Positions 22,101 to 32,800 of a stretch of 64,000 nt of DNA are shown here, piece after piece. The notes under the pieces were generated by a model that did no database searches, was not told where the DNA came from, and saw only the letters and a program-made list of their open reading frames with translations. This stretch comes from Favolaschia claudopus. Its lineage: Eukaryota; Basidiomycota; Agaricomycetes; Agaricales; Mycenaceae. Each line of letters begins with the position of its first letter. The first letter of the stretch is position 1. The position numbers and the translations under genes are program-made. The stretch spans positions 3,038,001 to 3,102,000 of the forward strand of contig JAWWNJ010000010.1 of assembly GCA_037176885.1 (NCBI GenBank), given 5' to 3'.

Positions 22101-24030
22101 CATTGTAATCGCAGTCACGTCGCCTGGATGTCAAGATCAGCCTCTATACGACGAGGTACTGTCACAGTCTACTCTGTACAGCGTACGCCTCGTTCTCCCG
22201 CATCTCCGCCGCAGGCCATGGCTTTGGCGTCTCGCATCTCGTTGGCGCGGCGGCGATGACGCGTCAATCTTCGAGCAATATCGGAGCTCAGCGAGGCGGA
22301 GTACGGGTTCGTGTGCGGCATCAGGAAAACCCAGAAATGCCAATTCGACTGAATTCGCACCAAAAGTACATAATTGTCGATAATTGGCGACAATTACGGG
22401 ATTGTCCCAAATTGGCAGATTGGCTATGTCCTTTTCGGCTTATGCCAATTATCACCAATTATCGTGGATTATGGTAAGTTATTTGAGAATATGAGACGTT
22501 GCGAGGCATTGCGAGGACATCGACTCTGAAATTCAGGCAGTGGAAGGGGGAAATCATTTATATTGACCACTACTACAACAGGGGAGAACATGGATATAAG
22601 GCTATAGCTACGCTGAAGCAACACAAATGGTCTGGTCAAACAACAGCCTCGTCCATTCTGTAAATGGGCCATATGAGCAATTGAAAAGTTTTTAGAGAGT
22701 AGGAAACGGACATTTGAAGCAGCGCCGGAATAAAGTTTACAGGCAGAGAGGGATAGAACAAAAGCTGGAGGCATACATGAGACAAAGAAAGCCTGAGTCG
22801 ACATGGAGAAACTCACGATGATGACAGAGGGACCTTAACGTAGACAAGGGTCATCAATGACGACGACTGGAATGACGGGTGAAGACGGTGGGGCGAAGTG
22901 AGTTATTGTGCGCTGTGTTGGCGTGCATGGGTGCACGGCACACTTGGTATCTCGCGCAGCGGAGGTATTAGGGTGCGAGGGTAGGACAAACCGAATTGTT
23001 GACTCACCCGCTGCCAAAGAAACCACAACCATCCGACATCCCGACCATCACATTGATGAGCGTACCAGAACCTACAAAGTTCCGGCTTAAATCAGTGACA
23101 CAGTCAGCGTATGACATCGCGGTGGAAACTCACGCTTCATTCATGCAGGCGGTGGGGTGGCGCTGGTGGGTTGGATCTGTCTGGTGGTGACGAGCACCGC
23201 AGTTGGGAGGGGTTGTATCACACGGCATCTCCACAGAGAAGAAAGCGCTGGCGGAGTATCAGTATTCGCAATAAAGGAAAGAGAAGGGGACGCGCCGCCT
23301 GAACGACGGGCGAGAGAGTGCGTCGCATGCAATGGTGACTGAAACTTGACTTGAAATCAGCAGAGGACTATGTGGAGAGCACTAGAGAGGGAGAAGTAAC
23401 ATACCAGTGCCCAGTGCTAGATGTAGACCGAAGGAGACATTGCGCGAGGGAAGATGGGTAGGGGGAAGATGGAGGGAAAAGACAAGAAGCAACTGTTTGT
23501 TTGCGCAACTGTCATTGATCGAGTCACCCTTCCGGACACGTGGTGCTACGTGGCAACCGGTTACAACTCATCCGGTCCGTGACATGGGAAGATTGATGTC
23601 GGCTAGGGACTTGTTCGAAATTTTGTGGATGGACGGATGTATCTTAAATGCGAATTCTAGAGAAGTTCGTGCTAAAGGAGCACTCGGAGACATCATACAA
23701 TGTTGGCTGTTGGATAGCGGGGTTAATCCCAAAAATTCCGAAAATTGTTGTGTTTTGGTGAGACTTATCGGAGATTATGACGGATTGTCGTGATTGTGAG
23801 AGATTATTGACTTTGGCAACAATTGGTGACAATTTCCCGCCAATTGGCAATTCTGGTTTTTCCTGATGGGAGGCGACGGTTTAAGAAGCGTGTGTGGACT
23901 GGCTGCGGCGCTGCTGGACTCATTGCGAGGCTGGATTCGTTGACAAAAACGACCGTTTTTCGTGGCTCAGCTTTCTTCGGCCGATGACCCGACTTGCCAT
24001 ATCTTATTATTTTGGCTTTCAATTTGGAAG
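19110..24030. repeat. R2: copy 2 of the long GC-rich repeat family, interrupted at 22319-23868
   Basis: R2 begins with GCGTTCACAAGCTC, matching R1 at about 8298, and shares ATGGCGCCAGCTGCGTCA (19412), TATGCCGCGT (19979) and the GAAAGATTCCTTCGACGAAA block (20661). Its end, with CGCTGCTGGACTCATTGCGA, resumes after a 1.55-kb insertion, which gives clean insertion borders by comparison with R1. As in R1, no frame is conserved. Borders are approximate. Confidence 0.55.
22319..23868. mobile_element. Non-autonomous DNA element with CATCAGGAAAA inverted ends and AATTGGC subterminal repeats
   Basis: The ends read CATCAGGAAAACCCAGAA on the left and, inverted, CATCAGGAAAAACCAGAA on the right. Comparison with R1 shows the insertion point: R1 reads GTGCGGAGGCG without interruption, whereas here GTGCGG is followed by the element and then GGAGGCG, so the duplication is 2 bp (GG). 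Within about 120 bp of each end there are repeated AATTGGC, AATTGTC and ACAATT words in both orientations, a pattern typical of transposase-binding subterminal repeats. The interior encodes nothing I recognise. A 2-bp duplication would be compatible with a CACTA-like element, but the ends do not start with CACTA, so I leave the class open. Confidence 0.55.
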
Positions 24031-24033
24031 TCA

Positions 24034-24061
24034 CTAGCTGAACCCGTGCTCCGCACGGAAA
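24034..24061 (-). mobile_element. Helitron 3' terminus (hairpin plus CTAG)
   Basis: On the minus strand the sequence forms CCGTGC-GGA-GCACGG, a 6-bp stem with a 3-nt loop, then GTTCAG and CTAG, followed immediately by T. Helitrons (rolling-circle elements) end in a short GC hairpin about 10 nt before CTRR and insert between A and T, and this matches both points. The body would extend to the right. The hAT element at 24208 lies inside or just beyond it. I could not find the matching 5' TC end. Confidence 0.6.
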
Positions 24062-24388
24062 AAAAAATGTTCTCGATGAAAGTGTTGACAGAGCTCAACG
24101 CTGTCAGCGCTAACCACCTCCGTTCTGAATCCAGACATCTTTAAATTCAAATGAATTCTTTTCACTAAGTGAGCTCCGTATCCAGAACCACTATAGCCAC
24201 ATGACGCTAAGGCTCCAACCTTTTCGTTTTCGTTTGCGCCTCAGGGCAAAAAAAACGAAAACGAATTCAAACGTTTAGAAAAACCTTTTAAAACATTTAA
24301 AACGGTTATTTCTTAGCGCAGAAATGCATTAGAATACATGTACTAATAGTTGAGATACCCGGCCTTTATCCACATCTTCGTTAACATT

Positions 24389-25340
24389 TATTGTGAGAAT
24401 GAGGGTGAACGAGTGGATTCAAAGTACTAAAGTACAGGCTGGCTGTAGGTAGACTAAATACTGTTCGGTAATATGAAATGTATCTAAGGAAGAATAACAC
24501 AGGCGGCACGCCTCATGGTTTACATGAAAATAATCCGCCGTGGTTTATACGACGTTTACTTGCCGTTTACTTGATCCCTTTGTCACGATTAGGCACCGGG
24601 AATATGACATCATTGATGGTCCTGCTGCCGATTTGTCGAGACATCCATTTGGCCGGTTATACACAAGCATTGGGTGTTTCTATGCTTTCCGAGTACTTAG
24701 AATCTGCATTCTGCATACATCACTGTATTAAGCAAGCCTAAAATTCAAACTACAGCTAGACCTTCATCAGAAATGTGCAGGACTGGTCAGTGCAGCGTTG
24801 CTGGTGTGTTCCACCTCAAAACTTGAGAATGCTGGTAGGTTTCCCAACATTCTGGGTGGATTTCCACCTGGAAACCTCCCACATAACACTGAGCAAACAC
24901 CAAGGGTGTGATATGCAAATACGCCCTACCAGACATTTTAACTGGTATAATGGGCAATTTTGAATGCTCGCATCTCCTCCTGAATCTCTTACCTGACTCC
25001 ACTATACCTTCCATTGACAATCAGTTGAAGAAACACAAGAAGAAATTATAGCGGATGCGAAACATAACTCAAAGCACACCAAAAGCATGTTGGTCTCATC
25101 AATGACATCATATTCCCGGCGCCTAATCGTGACAAAGGGATCAAGTAAACGGCAAGTAAACGTCGTATAAACCACGGCGGATTATTTTCATATAAACCAT
25201 GAGGCGTGCCGCCTGTGTAACACATGAATGTGCAGAGCACATTGTATCTAGACAACGTGTACTCGTTGGATAGGCAATGAATAAGATATGAAATATAACT
25301 GCGGATATTCAGGTGGATGCATAGCTACGGAATTTCAACA
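24389..25340 (-). repeat. Copia 3' LTR, split by a 720-bp MITE
   Basis: 229 bp of LTR interrupted at 24498-25217. When the MITE and one TAA are removed, the length equals the 5' LTR. Confidence 0.9.
24498..25217. mobile_element. 720-bp MITE with about 121-bp inverted ends and TAA duplication (PIF/Harbinger-like)
   Basis: The ends start CACAGGCGGCACGCC and remain inverted-complementary for about 121 bp with about four mismatches. The 3-bp duplication TAA (24495-24497, 25218-25220) fits the TWA target of PIF/Harbinger. The uninterrupted LTR at 29621-29849 shows the empty site directly. The 480-bp interior has no coding sequence that I recognise, so the element is non-autonomous. It is the youngest insertion of the nest. 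Confidence 0.8.
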
Positions 25341-25347
25341 CTCCCCC

Positions 25348-28300
25348 TCAAGTACGAACCATACCGAGTTGAGAAACAAGGTATTCGTGCTTGCCTTTGT
25401 CGAGAGGTTTGGTGAACAAGTCGGCGACGTTTTCAGCAGTTGGGCAGTAGGAAACTGATACTTCGTTTGAAGTAATCTTCTCCCGGATGAAGTGATGACG
25501 AACGTCGATGTGTTTGGAACGAGCGTGAAATCCAGAGTTCTGAGCGAAGGAAATAGTTCCCTGATTATCGACGAAGATGCGAGTGGGATGAGTCGGGGTA
25601 TAGTCGAGTTCCGTGAGGATAGAGCGAAGCCAAGTTGCTTCGCGCGCAGTAGAACCTAAGGCCATGTATTCAGCCTCCATGCTCGAGAGAGCAGTAGTGG
25701 GCTGTTTCTTGGAGTTCCAAGTAACGGCTCCCCCTGAAAGCGAGGAGAGATAACCAGTTACCGAGCGGCGGTCGTCCGGAGAGTTGGCCCAGTCGGTGTC
25801 GGAGAAGAGCTCGATGGCGGCAGAATGGTTGGGTGAATATTTGATGCCAAGGTCAATGGTTCCACGAAGATAGCGGAAAACGCGCTTCACAGCGGTGAGG
25901 TGAATGGGTCCAGGGTTCAGGTTGAACTGGGAGAGGGTTTGGACGGCGTAGCTGATGTCGGGGCGAGTAGAAATGGCGGCATACATAAGTGAACCGACCA
26001 TGTGTTGGTAAACGCATTTGACATCGGGATGGTGTTCGCCGTCAGGAAGCTTAACAAGCTTGACGTGCGGATCCATTGGAGTAGCGACGGGATTTGCCTG
26101 ATCCATCTGGAAGCGTTCGAGGATCTTGGCAATGTACTGAGTCTGGGTAAGAGAAATTGAACCAGACGAGTCGCGTGTGATTTCCATGCCGAGAAGTTGG
26201 CGGATCTGACCGAGTTTCTTAACAGAAAACATTGATGCAATTTCGTTTTCGGCAGCTTCCATGAGTGCGGGGGTGGACGCGAGTACAGTCATGTCATCGA
26301 CATGTACAGCAACAATGGTAATTTTGTCGCCATCGCGTTTGATGTAGATGCACTGGTCTGAAAGGAGTCGAACATAGCCTTTGAGGATGAAGGCTTTGTT
26401 GAGTTCAAGATTCCAGACGCGGCCGGACTGTTTGAGTCCGTAGAGAGCCTTGAGTAGGCGGAAGACGTGCGTGGTGCCGTCGTGAAATCCTTCGGGTTGC
26501 TGCATATAAATTTCTTCTTCGAGTTTCCCGTTGAGGTAAGCGCCGATAACGTCAACGACGTGAATGTCGAGGCTATAGCGAGCGGCGAGAGCGAGGAGAA
26601 GGCGGATGGTCTCCATGCGTACAACGGGGGCGAAAGTTTCGTCGAAGTCGATGCCGGGGACTTGAGAAAATCCCTTTGCAACAAGGCGGGCTTTGTACCG
26701 AACGATGGTGCCGTGTTCATCGCGTTTGGTGCGGAAAACCCATTTGCAGGCAACAGCAGTGCGATCCTTGGGAAGAGGAGCGAGGATATAGGTGCCGAGG
26801 GCTCGTAGTTGGTCCATTTCTTCGTTCATGGCTTTCTTCCATTCGAGCCAGTCTGAACGGGATTCGGCTTCCGCAACGGTGAGCGGATCACTCGCGATGG
26901 GATCAGTAGCAAGTAAAACCGTGTCTGGTTTCGCGTATTTGCAAGTACGAGGGCCAAGAATGATGTTGTCCTCAGAGATCTTGCTAGTGATGTCGCGCGG
27001 AGCTTTGGGAGGTGGTGTAGGCGAGTTGTATTCGCTTGGAAGAGGCGTGAGAGTGCTCTGTGGAGAGAGAGGTTGTACCGGCGTCGATGCCGGTTGAGGT
27101 TGGATTTCTGGAACCTCTGGCTCAGTTGTATCAAAACTGGATGTCTCCCCCTTGAGCTGAGGTGCAGGAATATCGGAGGAATTGAAGTCGTCATCAATGA
27201 AAGTAATATTCCGAGAGGTAGCAATTTTTCTCGTCTTGGGGTTGTAATAGCGCCACGCGAGAGAGTCGTCAGTTAGTCCAGTGAAGATGCAAGATTTCGT
27301 TTTTACGGCAATCTTTGGGTTGGATTTATCCTGAATGAGGACTTCGCAGGGTTGTCCAAATTCCTGAAGTGCAGAAACGTCGGGTTTCTTGCCCCAAAAT
27401 GCTTCGTCGGGAGTTGCCGATGTGCCGAGGGCACGGCTAGGCGACCGGTTTTTGAGGTAAACGGCGTAAGCGATGGCTTCAGGCCAGAGAAAAAGCGGGA
27501 GACCACGCGCGGCTAGCATGGCGCGTGCATGTTCAACAAGTGTCCGGTTGATTCGTTCAGCAACACCGTTGGATTGAGGAGAATATGGAGCGGTGAGCTC
27601 CAGTTTGATTCCCTTGGAGTTAAGGAAACGGCGTGAATCCCCAGCAAAGTACTCGGGCGCGTTGTCAGAGTGAATGGTTTTCAAGAGTTTGCCGGTTTGA
27701 GTCAGAATAAAAGCTTCGTAATTCTGAATCTTTTCGAAAACTTGTGTCCGGGCTTTCATGAAGTTCACATGAGTTCGACGTTTGGCGCCGTTGGTAAAGG
27801 AGATGTAATAGCGTTCGCCGTTGATGCCGGTGATGCGGCTAGGTCCCCAGACGTCGGTAAAAGTCATCTGTCCAATTTCCGTGTATTCGCGCTCAGCGGT
27901 GCCGGGAAATGGTTGGACATGAGACTTGGATTGGACGCAAGCGAGACATTGAGTCGAGGATTTACTGGAAGGGTCGACATTCATCCCTTCAACCATGTTG
28001 TGGTTCTTCAAGAGTTTGACTGAATCCGGCGAGATGTGGCCGAAAATTCGATGCCATTTGTCCCAGGAGTGCGCGGATGTGGCGGGAAAAGCTACCGGCG
28101 GGGTTTGGGACGGTGAATCAGACTGTGTGGGTACAGTAGCAGGCGCGGCAGGTGGCGCGGGCGGCGGTGTAGCCGGAAGAGCAATGTTAGCGGGTTTGAC
28201 AGCAGGCTGGTGACGGCCGCGGGTAATTTTGACAACGTAGAGATTGCCGGATTTTGTTCCGCGCATGATCTCTCGGCCGTTTGGATCAAGGACCTGCATG

Positions 28301-28960
28301 ATGCCTTGCTTAAAGTTGACGGTAAAGCCAGCCTCGGTCATACGACCGATGGAAATGAGGTTGTATGGTGAATCGGGGACATGGAGAGAGTCCCGGAGAG
28401 TGATCTGGTAAGCAGAGTTCTTCACATGGGAGGCAATAACAGCGGAACCTGTTCCGGAGCAAGGTGCGCTGCCGAAACCAACCACAGATTTGTTTTCGGT
28501 AGTTGTGTAGGTGCTGAAAAAATCCTGTGATTTTATGATGTGCTTACTGCAGCCAGAATCTGCGAGCCAACAACCGGGGGTGAGCGCGGGCTCGGAAGAT
28601 GAGCGCGCCATGAACGCGTAATCCGAATTAGGCTGTTCCTCGGCAACGTTTGCCGAGTGATGATTCTTCTCGTAACGCTCCGCTGATTTGCGAGCATTCT
28701 TCTCTTTCTCAGCTTTCGTGAACGTTTTGCCGGCTTTCGTGTCACGACAGTCGCCAACAACATGCCCAACACGTCCACACCCATAGCAATTGACTTTGGA
28801 ATTGAATTTGGTGCGGTGGTTGTGGTTATGGGTATGTGCTGCTAAGGCAACTTCGTCGGAAAGGGGCTTCGCCTTGCGACGGCGGTCCTGCTCAAGAATA
28901 CGAGCAACAAGCTTCGAAGATTCGTCAAGGGAGTTGGTATCGACGCCCGAGGCCCCGAAA
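25348..28960 (-). CDS. pol: Copia Gag C-terminus and Pol polyprotein (protease, integrase, RT, RNase H)
   Basis: A long open frame on the minus strand ends at 25348. In order it contains a zinc knuckle (CYGCGRVGHVVGDC, CX2CX4HX4C), the protease motif LADSGCSKH, a GAG-preintegrase H/C site ending CLACVQSKSH, an integrase core with HSDNAPEY and a later NGVAERIN glutamate, RT with the VHVDDM catalytic pair, and RNase H with SDTDWANSPDDRR and MEAEYMAL, ending in NVADLFTKPL. This is the usual copia order and length. The frame begins after a shift relative to the upstream Gag frame near 28955 and has no other stop, so only that shift would block a Gag-Pol product. Confidence 0.85.
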
Positions 28961-29495
28961 TGAACGTGTCCCAAGAATCGGGTAAAGAAGTGAGAAGAGT
29001 GATGGAGAATTCGGGTTCGGAGAGAACGGATTGCTGAGAAGCAAGTTGGGTGCGCAAATTGGTGAGTTTGCGGATGTGTTCCTCGATGCTGGTGCCTTCT
29101 TCGCACTGGATACGGAAGAGTTGGCGGCGGAGGGAAACAACAGAAATTACGCCTTTCGGCTGGTAAGTGTCGGCAAGGGTCTTCCATGCTGCCGCAGAGG
29201 ATTCCGCGTTGGTGATGTATACCAGCGGATCATCCGACACGCGTAGTCGGATCTGGGATAGGGCCTGGCGGTCTTTCTTGACCCAGGCAGTGATACTCGC
29301 GGCGACGAGGCCGCGGGGGTCAACAATAACACCGTCATCGTTGTATGCATGAACGGGTTTGGGAGTCGTGCCATCAACGTACTCGATGAGACTCTGGTCG
29401 GTCAAAATGTCGACGATCTTGATGGACCAAGTAGGGTAGTTCTCCTCCCCGAGGAGATGTTGGATGCGGTACGCGGAGGATGTCGAGTCGGACAT
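28842..29495 (-). CDS. gag: Copia Gag N-terminal part, frame-shifted before the zinc knuckle
   Basis: The frame starts at ATG (MSDSTSSAYRI) at 29495 and reads the copia Gag capsid region (LLGEENYPTWSIKIVDILTD, later LTNLRTQLAS, ending SLPDSWDTF). Near 28955-28965 similarity to Gag continues in the neighbouring frame (GVDTNSLDESSKLVARILEQ), while this frame runs into unrelated residues up to 28842. The shift falls inside Gag, before the knuckle, which differs from the Gag/Pol border where programmed shifts occur. I read it as a single-nucleotide lesion near a G/C run. Confidence 0.7.
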   Translation of the reverse strand: MSDSTSSAYRIQHLLGEENYPTWSIKIVDILTDQSLIEYVDGTTPKPVHAYNDDGVIVDPRGLVAASITAWVKKDRQALSQIRLRVSDDPLVYITNAESSAAAWKTLADTYQPKGVISVVSLRRQLFRIQCEEGTSIEEHIRKLTNLRTQLASQQSVLSEPEFSITLLTSLPDSWDTFISGPRASIPTPLTNLRSLLLVFLSRTAVARRSPFPTKLP

Positions 29496-29620
29496 TGTTG
29501 TACGCAAGGTAAAGCAAACTTAGGTGCTGTGGTGCGAGAGGCAGAGTTGAGCGTCGCAAAAATGCGCAGTGTAGGCAGGTAGATGTGGGAGAAGGACAGT
29601 TACGGCGGGGGCCAATAACC

Positions 29621-29849
29621 TATTGTGAGAATGAGGGTGAACGAGTGGATTCAAAGTACTAAAGTACAGGCTGGCTGTAGGTAGACTAAATACTGTTCGG
29701 TAATATGAAATGTATCTAAGGAAGAATAACACATGAATGTGCAGAGCACATTGTATCTAGACAAGTTGTACTCGTTGGATAGGCAATGAATAAGATATGA
29801 AATATAACTGCGGATATTCAGGTGGATGCATAGCTACGGAATTTCAACA
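29621..29849 (-). repeat. Copia 5' LTR (229 bp)
   Basis: The complete LTR, with TGTTG...CAATA ends on the minus strand. It is followed on the plus strand by the ACATT duplication and the broken hAT exon. Confidence 0.9.
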
Positions 29850-32800
29850 ACATTGCCTGGCTAATAGTTTCTGCTTTCATCGACCCCCGAGCTTCGTGAC
29901 ATAGGTGACGCGAGCGCGAGAACAATCGCTCGACCGAGACACTGGTTCCGGGGATGGCAAGAAAGTCCCTGGCCATACGCGCAACCACAGGGAAGCGGTG
30001 CTCGTGTTCCTGACCAACAAGGTGAGTTAAGAGTTGTCAAATCAAAAGAAAATAGACGGACCTTCCACCAAAGCAGCGGGGTATCGCGAGACCCGCGACC
30101 GTGTGTCCGGAACGCCGCCAGGAATGAGTCCAGCTCGCTCGGCGCCTCAGTAGGGTCGTCCTCCTCGTCGAACGCGCAAATCCCGTCGAGGAAGGACGAT
30201 GATGCAGCCGGCGCGCGTGTCTCCGTGGGACCAGTAGCTTGAGACCGCTCGCGATCGTAGATCTTCTTATACGATTCGAAGGCGTGCTTGAAGAGCGCTG
30301 CTGCCGCTTCTTTTCGTTCTTGGCCGAGTTTCCCGAACCAATTCAGTCCGAGGTGCGGGTGGAGAACTAACACAAACTCAGTAGTGAATCATGAATATAT
30401 ACAAGAGACGTACTCGTCGCAATCACGTTGAATTGACAGCCGCGCGCCTTCTCATAATATTGTTCGAGTTTGGTGAGGCCGGCGCTGGCTGCCTCTCGAA
30501 GAGAGAGAGCGACATTTTCATTCGCTATCGTGCCTCTGAGGTGTGTCAGCATCTCCTCGTACATAGGAATGACCCAGGGTAGCGTGGGCGTCGAGGATTT
30601 CGACATCTGGAGCGTGACTTTGGTAAACACCTGGCAAAATATATCAGAACCGTAACAAAAGATGTGATGAAAATATTGAACGTACGACAAGAATGTCGTG
30701 AAGACTATCTAGAAGATTCCAGTCCTCTGGGTTAAGCAACAACGGGCGTAGGGAAGGCTGACGGGCAACCCATTGATCAATTGCCTTCGAGTTCGTCAGT
30801 TTAAATTGTGGGAATAATTAATCAGTACTTTACCTGTCGGAGAACCTTCGAGCGCGCCAGCATTGCTTCCGTATAGTTCCAGCGATGCTGAACGTCACGG
30901 ACGACCATGAGCGCAGCGATCTTGCGACCTCCCTTGTGGATTTTGTCCTTGTAGATCTCTTGTGCGATCATACGAAACTCGCGGCGACGTTGAGGCGAGG
31001 AACAAATCTTGACATTCGTGAGTCGTAACTGTCGAACTTAAATTTTAATCAACACGAACGCAAAGCATCGAGGACTCGCCTTTTGAAGGATGCTGAGATT
31101 ACGTAGCTTCTCCGCATCCTCAGTGAGCAAGTCGAGATCAAACTCCATCGCCAGCTGGCGCCTGCTGACATCAACTTCGTCCTCGACGGCATCGAGCGCC
31201 TCGTTCTCGAGATTGAGCTGTTCGGGATCTTCCTCCGGATCGTAGTGGATAGGAAGGTCCTTGTTTTGCTCGTGATAGTCGTCGTCCTTGGGGTCTGCAG
31301 CCTCTTTGAAAGTAGAAAGAATTTTCTGAACTACAAGATTAACGACATGCGCAAGACAACGAATTTGTGAGTTGTCGGGAACAAAATGAATGTTGAACTT
31401 GTCGCGAAGGATGCGTGCGAGTGCGACCATGAGGCAGTCATTGGCCGAGACGTTGTCCATGACGACTGCTAGGAGGTAAGGAATAAGAACGTCAGCTGAA
31501 TAGAAAAGATGAATAAGGAAAACATATCTTTTCCAAAACTCCGAGCTCTGACAAGCGCGTTGCCAGACCAATCGCCGCGAATTCTCCCTTATGCTCCTTG
31601 TCTTCGATGGGGTGGAAGTCAAGTACGCGCTCAACGAGCTCCCAGTCCTCCGTAATCCAGCTCCCGATAGTACCGGCAAATGTGAACATCATCGAACGTG
31701 TTGTCCAGGTGTCGGTGGACACAGCGATTTGTGATTTAACCATCTACGCATCGAATGAGTCGTAATGAATGAATGAATAGAATACGGACGAACCTCCAAA
31801 TCGGCATTCAATCTTCCTAGCATGTCAATAAAGATGCGCGCCAACGTATTGCGCACAAGGGTGTCGCTGGGAAGGACAAACTTGCATTTGAGGTATTGAA
31901 ACAGACGCTTGATTCCGGACGTCTCACCCGTTGTGAACGGAAGATCGTCCTCCAATATCCAAGCTGAGAAAATGGTGAGAAATCCTTTGCGAGTCGGGAC
32001 GATGGCAGGATTGAGCTGGCCGCTGATTAGAAACTCTTCCATCAACTTCGCCGAAGCAGCAGTGACGCCGCGAACGGGGCCGGGCTCCGGGGCCCCTGGG
32101 ATGGGCATGTCCCGCCCGTGGTCGTCGCGGTTGAGGTGTGTCGCGAGGTTGCCAAGATTCGGTTGCTTGGGCTCATCTTCAAAAGACTTAGCGCGATCAA
32201 CGGTTCTTGGGAATGTAACGGTTCTGGTATCGTCGTTATCAGTGCGCTCAATGGACACAAATACAAGAGAACCTACTTTGGGCAGTGTTTGCATCGGAAT
32301 TCCCATGGCCGGCTGCCGTTGTGCGTGACCGGAATTGGAGGGTGATAGTGTTCGCGGGTGTTGGTTTTTGGCCCGCGCTTGACTCCTTGAGTTGGCTGGT
32401 CGTCGTCGCTCGAAACATCGATGACTTCGACAGCGGGAGCAGCTGACGAAGCATCTGATTTGGCATTTTTCTTCGCCGCTTTACGAGGTTTGACCGGCTG
32501 CGGACATTGAGAGTGGAAACACAATACAATTCTAGAACTAACAACGCACCTTTACAGGAACCCCATCTTGATCAACTTGAACTAATCGCTTTCGTTTCCC
32601 AGCGGTCTAAAATATACAATCGTTGAATCAAAGATCTATGCTGTTCAGCCAAATCAAACATACCTCGACCGCGATCGGTTCGTCGTCCGGGTCCGAGAAA
32701 TCATCCTCCTCGTCCTCTGACACGACTCTGGTCTTCTTAGGTGGGCGGTAGTCGCGGTCCTCTTCGCTTTCATTGCCAGGAGCGGCGGCATTCTTTCCCT

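Larger units (their letters stand above)
24389..29849 (-). mobile_element. Ty1/copia LTR retrotransposon inserted in the hAT transposase
   Basis: LTRs of 229 bp (the left one split by a MITE) flank a coding region on the minus strand, and the target duplication ACATT is perfect (24384-24388, 29850-29854). On the minus strand the LTR starts TGTTGAAATTCCG and ends TCACAATA. A purine tract, GAGGGGGAG, precedes the 3' LTR (plus strand 25341-25349). With the MITE removed, the LTRs differ at two adjacent-region positions that I can see, near 25240 and 29766, so the insertion is fairly young. The domain order protease, integrase, RT, RNase H is that of Ty1/copia. Confidence 0.9.
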
